From: Mesorhizobium shangrilense
GTDB taxonomy: Bacteria > Pseudomonadota > Alphaproteobacteria > Rhizobiales > Rhizobiaceae
Reading direction: 5' to 3'
Assembly (NCBI RefSeq): GCF_028826155.1
Contig: NZ_JAQGPN010000001.1
Span: forward strand, 3,353,501 to 3,417,500
Length of the DNA stretch: 64,000 nt
Positions 56,425 through 64,000 of the stretch are shown piece by piece. The notes beneath the pieces were generated by a model, which was given only the letters and a program-made list of their open reading frames with translations, did no database searches and was not told where the DNA came from. Every line of letters starts with the position of its first letter. Position 1 is the stretch's first letter. Position numbers and translations under genes: made by a program.

Positions 56425-57267
56425 TCACCAGCCGCGGGCAGCCTTTCTGAACAGGGTCCAGTGTCTTTTCCACCCGGCAATGTCGGTCGTCTCGGTGAGA
56501 GCCTTGCCACGCTTTCGCAACAGTCCATCGAGATAGGCCGGCGTCAGCGCTGCCGGGAGGAAAGCGGGACGCAGGGTCTCCGGAATGACGGCCGCGGCGG
56601 CGCTGAATTTCCCGAGGTGCTCCCGTGCCAGGGCAATTGTTGCATCGATCGCGCGCACGCCAGCCTCTTCGGCATGATCGGCGATGAACTCCTCCGGCGA
56701 GGTGCCGGCCGCAGCCAGTATGTCGCGCGGCACAAAGCACTGCCCACGCGCCCGGTGGAGCGGCAGAAGCCGCAGCAGGCCGGTGATCGCCTGGGCGCAG
56801 CCGGCATGACCGGCAAGGTCCGGATGCTTCGGCGCAGCCGTGGAATCCAGCACAAGCGCCGCGAGCTGCATGATGGTCGACGCCGTCTCGCCGCAATAGC
56901 CCTCGAGGTCGCCTCGCGATGGCATCGGGTCGTTGAACAGATCAAACATCCGCGCCTCGAGGTAGTTCTCGAACGCCGCGCGCGGCAATCCGAACTCGGT
57001 GATCGCGCTGAGCAGCGCCTCAGCGACGGGATGTCCGTCCGCAGAGCGTTCCGAACCGCTGTCGATCACCTCGCGCCACCATTGCAGGCGAATCTCGGCT
57101 GCAAGGATTTCGCTCGTGCGGTCGCGAATCCCGGATATCTCGGCATTGAAGGCGTAGAGGGCGAAGAGCGCCCCGCGCTTGGCCTCGGGGGCGTAGAGCG
57201 CGGAAAGATAGCGGTCCAGGTCGGCATCCCGGACCGCCTTCATGACGATCGATTCGTGCGCTGTCAC
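56425..57267 (-). CDS. Squalene/phytoene synthase-like pseudoenzyme, NDUFAF6 (complex I assembly factor) homologue
   Basis: 280 residues. The fold is that of squalene/phytoene synthases, but both Asp-rich Mg2+-diphosphate motifs are lost: the first position reads FNAEISGIRDRTSE and the second AITGLLRLLPLHRARGQ. The segments FALYAFNAEI, IRLQWWREVI and AQAITGLLRLLP resemble human NDUFAF6, needed for complex I assembly. Role here is inferred from that. I chose GTG 57267, which overlaps the stop of the Mth938-like gene; TTG 57282 and ATG 57243 are alternatives. It sits directly behind the NDUFAF3-like gene and secDF. Confidence 0.85.
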   Translation of the reverse strand: MTAHESIVMKAVRDADLDRYLSALYAPEAKRGALFALYAFNAEISGIRDRTSEILAAEIRLQWWREVIDSGSERSADGHPVAEALLSAITEFGLPRAAFENYLEARMFDLFNDPMPSRGDLEGYCGETASTIMQLAALVLDSTAAPKHPDLAGHAGCAQAITGLLRLLPLHRARGQCFVPRDILAAAGTSPEEFIADHAEEAGVRAIDATIALAREHLGKFSAAAAVIPETLRPAFLPAALTPAYLDGLLRKRGKALTETTDIAGWKRHWTLFRKAARGW

Positions 57268-57268
57268 G

Positions 57269-57658
57269 TCAATCGACGGCAATCAGGGCCGCCGCAACCG
57301 CCCGGTCTTCGGCAAGCAGGACGTTGTAGGTACGAACGGCGGCTCCGGTCGACATCGGGTCCGCGGCGATGCGCACGTTCTTGAGTGCCGCCCGCAGGTC
57401 GCGTGGCAACGGCCGGAGTTCCTGGCCCATTCCGACCAGCAGGATCTCGATATCGCCCGCCTCGGCCAGAACCTTCTCGAAATCGGCGACGTCGAGGGCC
57501 GTCCTGTCAGCCGGCTCCCAGCCATGGATGCCGCTGGGCAGGCACAGCAGCGAACCGCGATGCGACATGTCGGCAAAGCGGAAGCCACCGTTGCCATAGG
57601 CTTCGATGGGCGCGCGGCCGGGAAAGTGCGCCGCGCGCATGACGAGGCCCGCCGACAT
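57269..57658 (-). CDS. Mth938-like (DUF498) domain protein, NDUFAF3 homologue
   Basis: 129 residues. DIEILLVGMGQELRPLPRDL and STGAAVRTYNVLLAEDRAVA are the Mth938/DUF498 signature. Human NDUFAF3, a mitochondrial complex I assembly factor, is in this family, and its alphaproteobacterial relatives are found beside secD/secF, as here (5 bases after the secDF stop). A role in membrane-protein or complex I assembly is inferred. Confidence 0.92.
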   Translation of the reverse strand: MSAGLVMRAAHFPGRAPIEAYGNGGFRFADMSHRGSLLCLPSGIHGWEPADRTALDVADFEKVLAEAGDIEILLVGMGQELRPLPRDLRAALKNVRIAADPMSTGAAVRTYNVLLAEDRAVAAALIAVD

Positions 57659-57663
57659 CGCGA

Positions 57664-60228
57664 TCAGGTCTTCGACGGTTCGGCGCCCGGCGGCAGAATC
57701 GTCTGCTGCTCCGGCTTCTCGGGAGCCAGGTTCTCGGGCCGCAGCTTGAACAGGATCAGCAGCGGACCGGCGACGAACACCGACGAATAGGTGCCGACCA
57801 GGATGCCGAAGATCATCGCGAAGGTGAACGAGCGGATGACCTCGCCGCCGAACAGGTACAGCGCGATCAAGGCAAGCAGCGTCGTCACGCCGGTCAGGAT
57901 CGTTCGGGACAGCGTCTGGTTCATCGAGAGGTCAAGCAGCTGCTCGATCGGCATCTTCTTGTATTTTCGCAGGTTCTCTCGAACACGGTCATACACGACG
58001 ACGGTGTCGTTGATTGAGTAGCCCACGATGGTCAGGATGGCCGCGATGCTGGTTAGGTTGAATTCCAGCCCCGACAGCACGTAGAGCATGACCATCATAG
58101 TCACGTCGTGGATCGTCGAAATGATCGCGCCGAGACCGAACTGCCACTCGAAACGGAACCAGATGTAGATCAGCATCGCCACCATGGAGGCGAGCACGCC
58201 CATGGTTCCGTACCAGGCGAGTTCCGAGGACACGGTCGGACCGACGGACTCTACACGCCGGAAATCATAGTCGGCGGCGAGTTCGCTGCGGACCTTCTCG
58301 ACGACCGATTGCTCGGCATTGTCGCCCGCCTGCTGGCCCTCGATGCGGATGAGGAGTTCGCGATCCGAACCGAACTCCTGGACCTGAACGTCGCCCAGGT
58401 TCAGGTCGCCGAGGCGGGACCGGACGTCGCCCGAGTCGGCAGCCCCCTGCTTCGCCTGGACCTCGATGCTCGTGCCGCCGCGGAAGTCGATGCCGTAGTT
58501 CATCTCGATCGAGAAGAACAGGACGACGGCAGCGATCGAAAGGGCTGCCGAAATGACGAAGGCATAGCGCCGCAACGACATGAAGCCGATCTTCGTGTCG
58601 TTGGGAATGAACCGGATCATCCCGTTCGGCAGTTCCTTCGGCCGCATCTTCTTCAGCCAGAGCGCGATCATCCAGCGCGTCAGCGTAAACGCGGTGAACA
58701 CGGTGGTGATGATGCCGATCGCGAGCGTGACGGCAAAGCCGCGTACAGGCCCCGAGCCGAGATAGAACAGGATCACGGCCGCAATGAAGGTCGTGAAGTT
58801 CGCGTCAACGATTGTCGCGAGGGCTCGCTGGAAGCCGGAATCCAGCGACTGCACGAGCGATCTGCCCGATCGTCGCTCCTCGCGCACGCGCTCGTAGATG
58901 ATGACGTTCGAGTCGACCGCCATGCCGACGGTCAGCACGATACCGGCGATGCCTGGCATCGTGAGCGTCGCCCCAAGCACCGACAGGATGGCGATGATCA
59001 GCGCGACGTTCGCCATCAGCGCAATATTGGCGATGACGCCCAGCGTCCCGTAGGCCGCCAGCATGAATCCGACAACCAGGATGCCGGCAATGATCGAGGC
59101 GAACTTGCCGGCGGCAATGGAGTCGGCGCCCAGGCTCGGGCCAACCGTACGCTCTTCCACGATCGTCAGGTCGGCCGGCAGCGCGCCGGCGCGCAGCAGC
59201 ACGGCAAGGTCGTTGGCGCTCTGCGGGGTGAAGTTGCCGGAGATCTGGCCGCTGCCGCCGAGGATGGGCTCGTTGATGCGCGGCGCGGAGATCACCTGCT
59301 TGTCCAGAATGATGGCGAACAGCCGTCCGACATTCTGCTGCGTTGCCTGACCGAAACGCGTTGCGCCCTTGGCGTCGAAGCGGAAGGACACGACGGGCTC
59401 ATTCGTGCGCTGGTCGAAGGTGGCCTGCGCGTCGACGAGGTTCTCGCCGGAGACGATGACGCGATCCTCGATCAGATAGGGAACCGGTGGATCGTCCATG
59501 GAATACAGGACCGACGAGCCGGCCGGCGGGCGGCCCTCGATGGCCTCCTGCACCGAGGCGGACATGTTCACCATCTGGAAGGTCAGCTTGGCGGTCTGGC
59601 CAAGGATTTCCTTGAGCCGCTGCGGGTCCTGGAGACCGGGTACCTGGACCAGGATACGATCGCCGCCCTGCCGTTGGATGATCGGCTCGGTCGTGCCCAG
59701 CTCGTTGACGCGCCGCTCGATGACCTGGATCGACTGCGTCACCGCGTTGTTCAGGCGGTGCTGAAGACCGTCCTCGGTCAAGGTGTAGCGCAGGAGCCCC
59801 GGCTCTGGCTCTTGCAGGGACAGCTCGGAAACGACGCCGGTGCCGAACAATCCGGAATTGATCGGCTGGGTGAGCTGCGCCAGGGCCTCTTTCGCCTTCT
59901 GCAGTTCGGCAGCATCGCGAATGCGCACCTGCACGCTGTGGCCCGAACCCGACAGGCCCGTGTATCCAATCTTGGCATCGCGCAACAATGTGCGGATGTC
60001 GTCCCGGGTCGCCTGGAGCCTCTCGTTGACGAGATCCTGTTCATCGATCGCGAGCAGGATGTGCGAACCGCCCTGCAAGTCGAGGCCGAGCGTCATCGGC
60101 CGTTTCGGCGCCCAATCCGGCAGCGCGTCAAGCGCCGACTGCGGGAGCATGTTGGGAAGCGAAAACAGGACACCGAGAAGGACGACCGCCCAAATCGAGA
60201 TCGTCTTCCAGCGCGAAAAGTAGAGCAT
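57664..60228 (-). CDS. secDF: Protein translocase subunit SecDF (fused)
   Basis: 854 residues. SecD half (residues 1-520: LGLDLQGGSHILLAID, P1 domain, then GLGADSIAAGKFA and MPGIAGIVLTVGMAVDSNVI) and SecF half (about 530-854: MNYGIDFRGGTSIEVQ, TIVGYSINDTVVVYDRVREN), with 12 membrane helices in total. It uses the proton gradient to help SecYEG complete export. Fusion of SecD and SecF is common in Rhizobiales. Follows yajC by about 50 bases. Confidence 0.98.
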   Translation of the reverse strand: MLYFSRWKTISIWAVVLLGVLFSLPNMLPQSALDALPDWAPKRPMTLGLDLQGGSHILLAIDEQDLVNERLQATRDDIRTLLRDAKIGYTGLSGSGHSVQVRIRDAAELQKAKEALAQLTQPINSGLFGTGVVSELSLQEPEPGLLRYTLTEDGLQHRLNNAVTQSIQVIERRVNELGTTEPIIQRQGGDRILVQVPGLQDPQRLKEILGQTAKLTFQMVNMSASVQEAIEGRPPAGSSVLYSMDDPPVPYLIEDRVIVSGENLVDAQATFDQRTNEPVVSFRFDAKGATRFGQATQQNVGRLFAIILDKQVISAPRINEPILGGSGQISGNFTPQSANDLAVLLRAGALPADLTIVEERTVGPSLGADSIAAGKFASIIAGILVVGFMLAAYGTLGVIANIALMANVALIIAILSVLGATLTMPGIAGIVLTVGMAVDSNVIIYERVREERRSGRSLVQSLDSGFQRALATIVDANFTTFIAAVILFYLGSGPVRGFAVTLAIGIITTVFTAFTLTRWMIALWLKKMRPKELPNGMIRFIPNDTKIGFMSLRRYAFVISAALSIAAVVLFFSIEMNYGIDFRGGTSIEVQAKQGAADSGDVRSRLGDLNLGDVQVQEFGSDRELLIRIEGQQAGDNAEQSVVEKVRSELAADYDFRRVESVGPTVSSELAWYGTMGVLASMVAMLIYIWFRFEWQFGLGAIISTIHDVTMMVMLYVLSGLEFNLTSIAAILTIVGYSINDTVVVYDRVRENLRKYKKMPIEQLLDLSMNQTLSRTILTGVTTLLALIALYLFGGEVIRSFTFAMIFGILVGTYSSVFVAGPLLILFKLRPENLAPEKPEQQTILPPGAEPSKT

Positions 60229-60277
60229 GTGGTTCGTCCGTTAAGGCGGCGCCCCGGCGGCGCTGCTCGGAATGCGG

Positions 60278-60619
60278 CTATTTCTTGGCGTTCTGATTGG
60301 CGATCGGCTCGCCTTTCACGCGGACATCGGAGATCGTCGCGCGCAACGCCGTGACCTTCATGCCGCCGCCGAGGTCGATCTCGAGCTCGTTGTCATCGGT
60401 GACCTTGGTCACTTTGCCGACCAGCCCGCCACCGGTCACCACCGTATCGCCGCGGCGGATCGCCGCCAGCATCTCGGAACGCTTCTTCAGCTGCGCTCGC
60501 TGGGGGCGGATGATGAGAAGATACATGATCACGAAGATCAGGACAAACGGCAATATCTGGATCATGATATCAGCGCCGCCGCCGCCGGCGGCCTGTGCGT
60601 ATGCCGGTGTCACAAACAT
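60278..60619 (-). CDS. yajC: Preprotein translocase subunit YajC
   Basis: 113 residues. One membrane helix (about 19-36, IMIQILPFVLIFVIMYLLII) followed by RPQRAQLKKRSEML and VVTGGGLVGKVTKV, the YajC consensus. Partner of SecDF. I chose ATG 60619, which has GGGGAG 7 bases upstream; a TTG at 60634 is open in frame. Confidence 0.96.
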   Translation of the reverse strand: MFVTPAYAQAAGGGGADIMIQILPFVLIFVIMYLLIIRPQRAQLKKRSEMLAAIRRGDTVVTGGGLVGKVTKVTDDNELEIDLGGGMKVTALRATISDVRVKGEPIANQNAKK

Positions 60620-60794
60620 CAAAGTGCTCCCCAAGTCGGATGAAAAAGGCGCGATTGAGCGCCCGAAAAGTTGCGCGGAATATAGTTACTCGAACAATCA
60701 ATGCAACCGCTCCTGCTGTCGCGGCCGGTTCTTTCCCCCACCTCTCTCGCGTGCTAGAGCCGAGCGCCTGTCAACGCCGTGAAAATACTGAAGA

Positions 60795-61673
60795 ATGTCC
60801 GACACCCCAATCGATACGCTGAACCGCAAGCTGGACCTCCTCATCGAGGCCATCTCGCGCATCGCTCCGCCCACTCCCCAGCCCACGGACCTCGACATCG
60901 CCGATTGCTTTGTGTGGTCTGCCGAAGCCTCCTTGCTGGAGCCGGTCTCGCGGGTGAACCGCGTTGACATCGGACTTATCAAGGGCGTCGACCGCGTGCG
61001 CGACATCCTGTTCGACAACACCGAACGCTTCGCTTCCGGGCTGCCCGCAAACAACGTGCTGCTCTGGGGCGCACGAGGCATGGGCAAGTCATCCCTGGTC
61101 AAGGCCGTTCACGCCAAGATCAATTCTGCTCGCAAGCCGGCAGCCGCGGCGCTCAAGCTGATCGAGATCCACCGCGAAGACATCGACACGCTGCCCAGGC
61201 TGATGACGCTGCTGAAGGCCTCGCCCTACCGGTTCATCCTGTTCTGCGACGACCTGTCCTTCGACCATGACGACACATCGTACAAGTCGCTGAAGGCGGC
61301 GCTGGAAGGCGGCGTCGAAGGCCGTCCGGACAACGTCATTTTCTACGCGACATCGAATCGCCGCCACCTCCTGCCCCGCGACATGATCGACAACGAGCGG
61401 TCGACTGCCATCAACCCGTCCGAGGCGGTTGAGGAGAAGGTGTCGCTGTCGGACCGCTTCGGCCTGTGGCTTGGCTTCCACAAGTGCTCACAGGACGAAT
61501 ACCTGGAGATGATCGACGGCTATGTCCGCTATCACGACCTGAAGATCGACGCCGATCAGCTGCGCGCCGAGGCGCTGGAGTGGGCGACGACCCGCGGCAG
61601 CCGTTCGGGGCGCGTCGCCTGGCAGTTCACGCAGGATCTCGCGGGACGCCTGGGTTCTCCCTTGAAGGACTGA
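60795..61673 (+). CDS. DUF815 family AAA ATPase
   Basis: 292 residues. Walker A GARGMGKSS (92-100), Walker B FILFCDDLSF (Asp152-Asp153) and sensor-like NVIFYATSNRRHLLPRDM. DUF815 is an uncharacterised, widely conserved bacterial ATPase family that in Rhizobiales sits beside yajC-secDF in the opposite direction, as here. Role unknown. Confidence 0.94.
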   Translation: MSDTPIDTLNRKLDLLIEAISRIAPPTPQPTDLDIADCFVWSAEASLLEPVSRVNRVDIGLIKGVDRVRDILFDNTERFASGLPANNVLLWGARGMGKSSLVKAVHAKINSARKPAAAALKLIEIHREDIDTLPRLMTLLKASPYRFILFCDDLSFDHDDTSYKSLKAALEGGVEGRPDNVIFYATSNRRHLLPRDMIDNERSTAINPSEAVEEKVSLSDRFGLWLGFHKCSQDEYLEMIDGYVRYHDLKIDADQLRAEALEWATTRGSRSGRVAWQFTQDLAGRLGSPLKD

Positions 61674-61763
61674 AGTGTCGTCATATGCGCGTTTCGGAGG
61701 CGCTCCGGCGCCTTTCCGGGAATGCGTGCGGCGTATCGTCGAAAACGCAACCGCAAAAATGTG

Positions 61764-61793
61764 AAAGACCCGCCCCCTTTGGGGACGGGTCGA
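61764..61793 (-). terminator. Terminator of the LytM-factor gene
   Basis: On the minus strand, an 11-bp stem with one U-G wobble (arms 61781-61791 and 61767-61777) and a short A-rich loop is followed by TTTC. It lies about 40 bases after the stop of the LysM/M23 gene. Confidence 0.7.
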
Positions 61794-61831
61794 TCGGACG
61801 GGCCTGGAGGTCCGGTGGCCCGCTCCCGAAA

Positions 61832-63301
61832 CTATTCGAGGAAGGTTTTCGGATCGACGGGAGCCGAGTTCTTGCGCACCTCGAAATGCAGCTTGGGCGT
61901 CGCGGCGTTGCCGCTCATGCCCGAAACCGCGATCTCGTCGCCACGCTTGACCTTCTGGCCGCGCTGGACCTTCAGCTCGCTGGCGTGGCCGTAGACGGTG
62001 ACCAGCCCGTTCTCGTGTCGCACCAGAACGGTGTTGCCGAACTCCTTCAGCCCGTCGCCTGCGTAGATGACGACGCCGTTTTCGGCAGCCTTGACCGGCG
62101 TGCCCTTCGGCACGGCGATGTCGATGCCGTCGTTCTTTGAGCCGCCGCTGCTGCCATAGCCGGAGACGACCCGGCCACGCACCGGCCAGCGCATGCGGCC
62201 GATCCCGGTGGCGTCGGGCGCCGCATCGCTGCTCTCCTGCTCAGCCTGCTCGATTGCCTTCTTGGGCGGGGTGTATCCGGCGACCGTCCCGCCGTTCTTC
62301 TCGGCTGGCGATATGGACGCAGTCTTGGCCGCGTTATCGACCGCAGCCGGGCTTGCAGCGGCGACAGCCGCCTTGCCGTCCAGCCTCAGCACCTGGCCGA
62401 TGCGGATGTTGCCATTCTTCAGACCGTTCGCCTCTTTGAGCGCAGTGACTCCGACGCCGGTCTTGCGTGAAATCTTCGACAGCGAATCGCCCTCGACCAC
62501 CGTGTAGGACCCACCGGCCGGCGCTGCCTTCGGCTGCGCTGCGTCAGCCGAGGCGGTTGGCGTCGTCGAAACTTCGCGCACCTTGGGCGCGTTGGGCAGC
62601 ACGGCGACGTTTTCGCGCTGTTCGGCGGGCTTCGGCGCATCCGTCGGCTTGACGCCGCGCGACGACTTCGCCTCGGCGGTCTTCGGGTCGTTGTCCGGAG
62701 CGGAGATCCCGGCCTTTGCGGAATAGACATAGGTAGGAATCACGACCGTCTGACCCGTCTTGAGACCGTTCTCGGCCGAGATGCCGTTCATTTTCATGAT
62801 GATGTCGGCCGGCACGCCAAAACGCCGCGACAGGTTGTAGACGGTCTCGCCGTCCTTGGCCGTAACCTGGGTTCCGCCGGCGCGCGACCAGCCCTTGATG
62901 GTGTCCTCGACCGCCGGCGCGGCCGCTACCGCCCTCGGCGTCACTGCAACCGGGGCCTGTTCGACGGCAGTCTGGGCGCGGGCAACGGCATTCTGCGCTG
63001 CAGGCGGTGCGGCGCGGGGCGAGGCAACCGGCGGCAGAGCGCCGCGGCTGACGCTGCCGCGCGACACGTCGACCGGCTGCACCGCCTCGCGATTCGCGAC
63101 CGAGTTGGGAGACTGATCGCCCGGATAGGGCTGATCCTGGATGATCTGGCGCTGGTTGGCCGTGGACCCGGTGAACAGCCCATCGGTGATATCACCGAAG
63201 CGCATCGCGCTCGAGCTGCACCCTGCAGCGAGCCCGCCGAGCAGGATCACGGCGCTGTGCGCCAGAATGCGCTTTCTTTTGATTGGAAGACTGACCCGCA
63301 T
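61832..63301 (-). CDS. LysM/M23 outer-membrane lipoprotein, NlpD/DipM-like amidase activator
   Basis: 489 residues. The lipobox LAAGC (Cys28) indicates an outer-membrane lipoprotein. Two LysM domains (about 150-195 and 265-305) bind peptidoglycan, and a C-terminal LytM domain (about 370-485) follows. In LytM, the first zinc ligand of the HxGxD motif is replaced (NDGIDIA), as in E. coli NlpD, although VYGHASEL and LHFEVR remain. It is therefore probably not a peptidase but an activator of cell-wall amidases at division. Downstream of pcm in the surE-pcm-nlpD order known from many Proteobacteria. Confidence 0.9.
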   Translation of the reverse strand: MRVSLPIKRKRILAHSAVILLGGLAAGCSSSAMRFGDITDGLFTGSTANQRQIIQDQPYPGDQSPNSVANREAVQPVDVSRGSVSRGALPPVASPRAAPPAAQNAVARAQTAVEQAPVAVTPRAVAAAPAVEDTIKGWSRAGGTQVTAKDGETVYNLSRRFGVPADIIMKMNGISAENGLKTGQTVVIPTYVYSAKAGISAPDNDPKTAEAKSSRGVKPTDAPKPAEQRENVAVLPNAPKVREVSTTPTASADAAQPKAAPAGGSYTVVEGDSLSKISRKTGVGVTALKEANGLKNGNIRIGQVLRLDGKAAVAAASPAAVDNAAKTASISPAEKNGGTVAGYTPPKKAIEQAEQESSDAAPDATGIGRMRWPVRGRVVSGYGSSGGSKNDGIDIAVPKGTPVKAAENGVVIYAGDGLKEFGNTVLVRHENGLVTVYGHASELKVQRGQKVKRGDEIAVSGMSGNAATPKLHFEVRKNSAPVDPKTFLE

Positions 63302-63564
63302 GACACCGAACCCGTACCCACACCGACTAATTACAATTAAAGCGTGTTAATGTTACCGGGCGGTTAAGCCGCGCTGACTGACGCAAAGGTTCGCACGATT
63401 TTCCATGCAGGCCCTGTAGCGCAGAGGACCCGAGCAGCCGGATGATGACGTCCTCGCCGCAAAATTCGCCGGAGGGCAGAGCGGCGGCAGGGAAGCGGAT
63501 CCGGACGCGTCCGCGCATAACCGGACCTGAATAGATGACTTCCCACGCTACGAAGGAGGCGCCT

Positions 63565-63756
63565 ATGACCGCCAGTCAGTATTCTCTGCTTGCAGCCGTG
63601 ATCTTCTCTGTCGTTGCTGTCCTGCAAATCGTTCGCGCAGCCAGGGGTCTGCCGGTCACGGTCGGGCAGACGTCCATTCCGATTTGGGCGAGCTGGCTCG
63701 CCTGCGGCGTCGCGCTCATCCTGGCCTGGCTTGGGTATACGGCTTCCAACGGCTGA
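63565..63756 (+). CDS. Small two-helix membrane protein, unknown function
   Basis: 63 residues with two hydrophobic helices (about 5-23 and 38-58) and a short basic loop (RAARGLPVTVGQ). An AAGGAGG site precedes the ATG at 63565. It lies between pcm and the LytM-factor gene on the opposite strand. No family recognised. Confidence 0.7.
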   Translation: MTASQYSLLAAVIFSVVAVLQIVRAARGLPVTVGQTSIPIWASWLACGVALILAWLGYTASNG

Positions 63757-63792
63757 TCCGGCCCTGATCCGGATCGAACGACGAAGCCACAC

Positions 63793-64000
63793 CTAGAGTG
63801 AGGTAGCGATTCCCTGGATCATCGGCTGGAAACGCACCTGGCCCAGGTCTATCCGGTCGAACCGGCTCCCGACCTTGGTGAGCCTGGTGAGGAGTTGCGG
63901 CTCCTCAGCGGCGCCGATGACGGCGATCATGGTGCCGCCGCTCGCAAGCTGGTCGGCAAAGCTGCGCGGCAGGCTATCGAAAGCCGCCCAGACCACGATT
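63793..64000 (-). CDS. pcm: Protein-L-isoaspartate O-methyltransferase, C-terminal end (5' part outside window)
   Basis: About 68 residues of the C-terminus. SFADQLASGGTMIAVIGA and LGQVRFQPMIQGIA match the end of PCMT proteins, which repair isoaspartyl residues; the motif I SAM site is off the right edge. The pcm-to-LytM-factor order supports the call, though an FtsJ-like or other methyltransferase cannot be fully excluded. Confidence 0.8.
   Translation of the reverse strand, partial: IVVWAAFDSLPRSFADQLASGGTMIAVIGAAEEPQLLTRLTKVGSRFDRIDLGQVRFQPMIQGIATSL

Overview
This window looks like a chromosomal segment of a GC-rich alphaproteobacterium of the order Rhizobiales, most likely in or near Mesorhizobium or another Phyllobacteriaceae genus. 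The clues are a PurL/PurS/PurQ-type FGAM synthetase, a DUF1476 ATP-synthase zeta-type inhibitor, a DinB with an N-terminal zinc ribbon behind a GTTC-N7-GTTC LexA box, a fused SecDF, TrmFO, several DUF1127 proteins and a eukaryote-like NADP isocitrate dehydrogenase. There is no integrase, transposase, CRISPR array, rRNA operon or complete mobile element. Most of the window is housekeeping chromosome with small accessory insertions.

Layout. 1-8.8 kb: the end of rnr, DUF983, Nudix and MFS genes; a divergent MarR-GNAT regulator; an unusual metzincin plus peptidoglycan-binding-like gene pair; then pyrG and an alkaline phosphatase on the minus strand. 8.9-15 kb: rpsD with a structured leader, an orphan TIR-like (CBASS/Pycsar effector type) gene, an ArsR-SRPBCC-GST operon, small membrane and DUF3008 genes, and murI with a TrmJ-type methyltransferase. 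15-20.8 kb: Tat-exported PhoX phosphatase, icd, a GST, an alpha/beta hydrolase and an HpcH/HpaI aldolase. 20.8-31.2 kb: DUF1476, then purC-purS-(coiled-coil gene)-purQ-(lipoprotein), an AT-rich orphan gene, DUF1127 divergent from a MocR regulator, purL-bolA, a phosphodiester glycosidase and a Gfo/Idh sugar dehydrogenase.

31.3-43.8 kb is the minus-strand transcription/translation block: tRNA-Trp, secE, nusG, rplK, rplA, rplJ, rplL, rpoB and rpoC, with strong hairpins in the rplA-rplJ, rplL-rpoB and rpoB-rpoC spacers and a bidirectional terminator after rpoC. 44-53.3 kb: xthA, a zinc-ribbon methyltransferase, a GNAT gene, dinB, a DMT transporter, tRNA-Leu, a GDYXXLXY/DUF2157 pair, two tandem DUF1127 genes, a tandem array of a 162-bp unit (five full copies and one partial), and a secreted putative Cys-His-Asp protein.

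53.3-64 kb: trmFO, a sterol-desaturase-like gene, and a minus-strand Sec cluster: yajC, secDF, an Mth938/NDUFAF3-like gene, an NDUFAF6-like squalene-synthase pseudoenzyme and a small membrane protein. Then come a DUF815 ATPase, an NlpD/DipM-like LytM factor lacking a zinc ligand, and the end of pcm.

Most interesting: (i) a stand-alone TIR-like protein with a beta-rich C-terminal domain and no cyclase nearby; (ii) two homologues of mitochondrial complex I assembly factors directly behind secDF; (iii) the 162-bp hairpin-bearing tandem array; (iv) the metzincin/peptidoglycan-binding pair. All calls come from reading the sequence; no database search was run.
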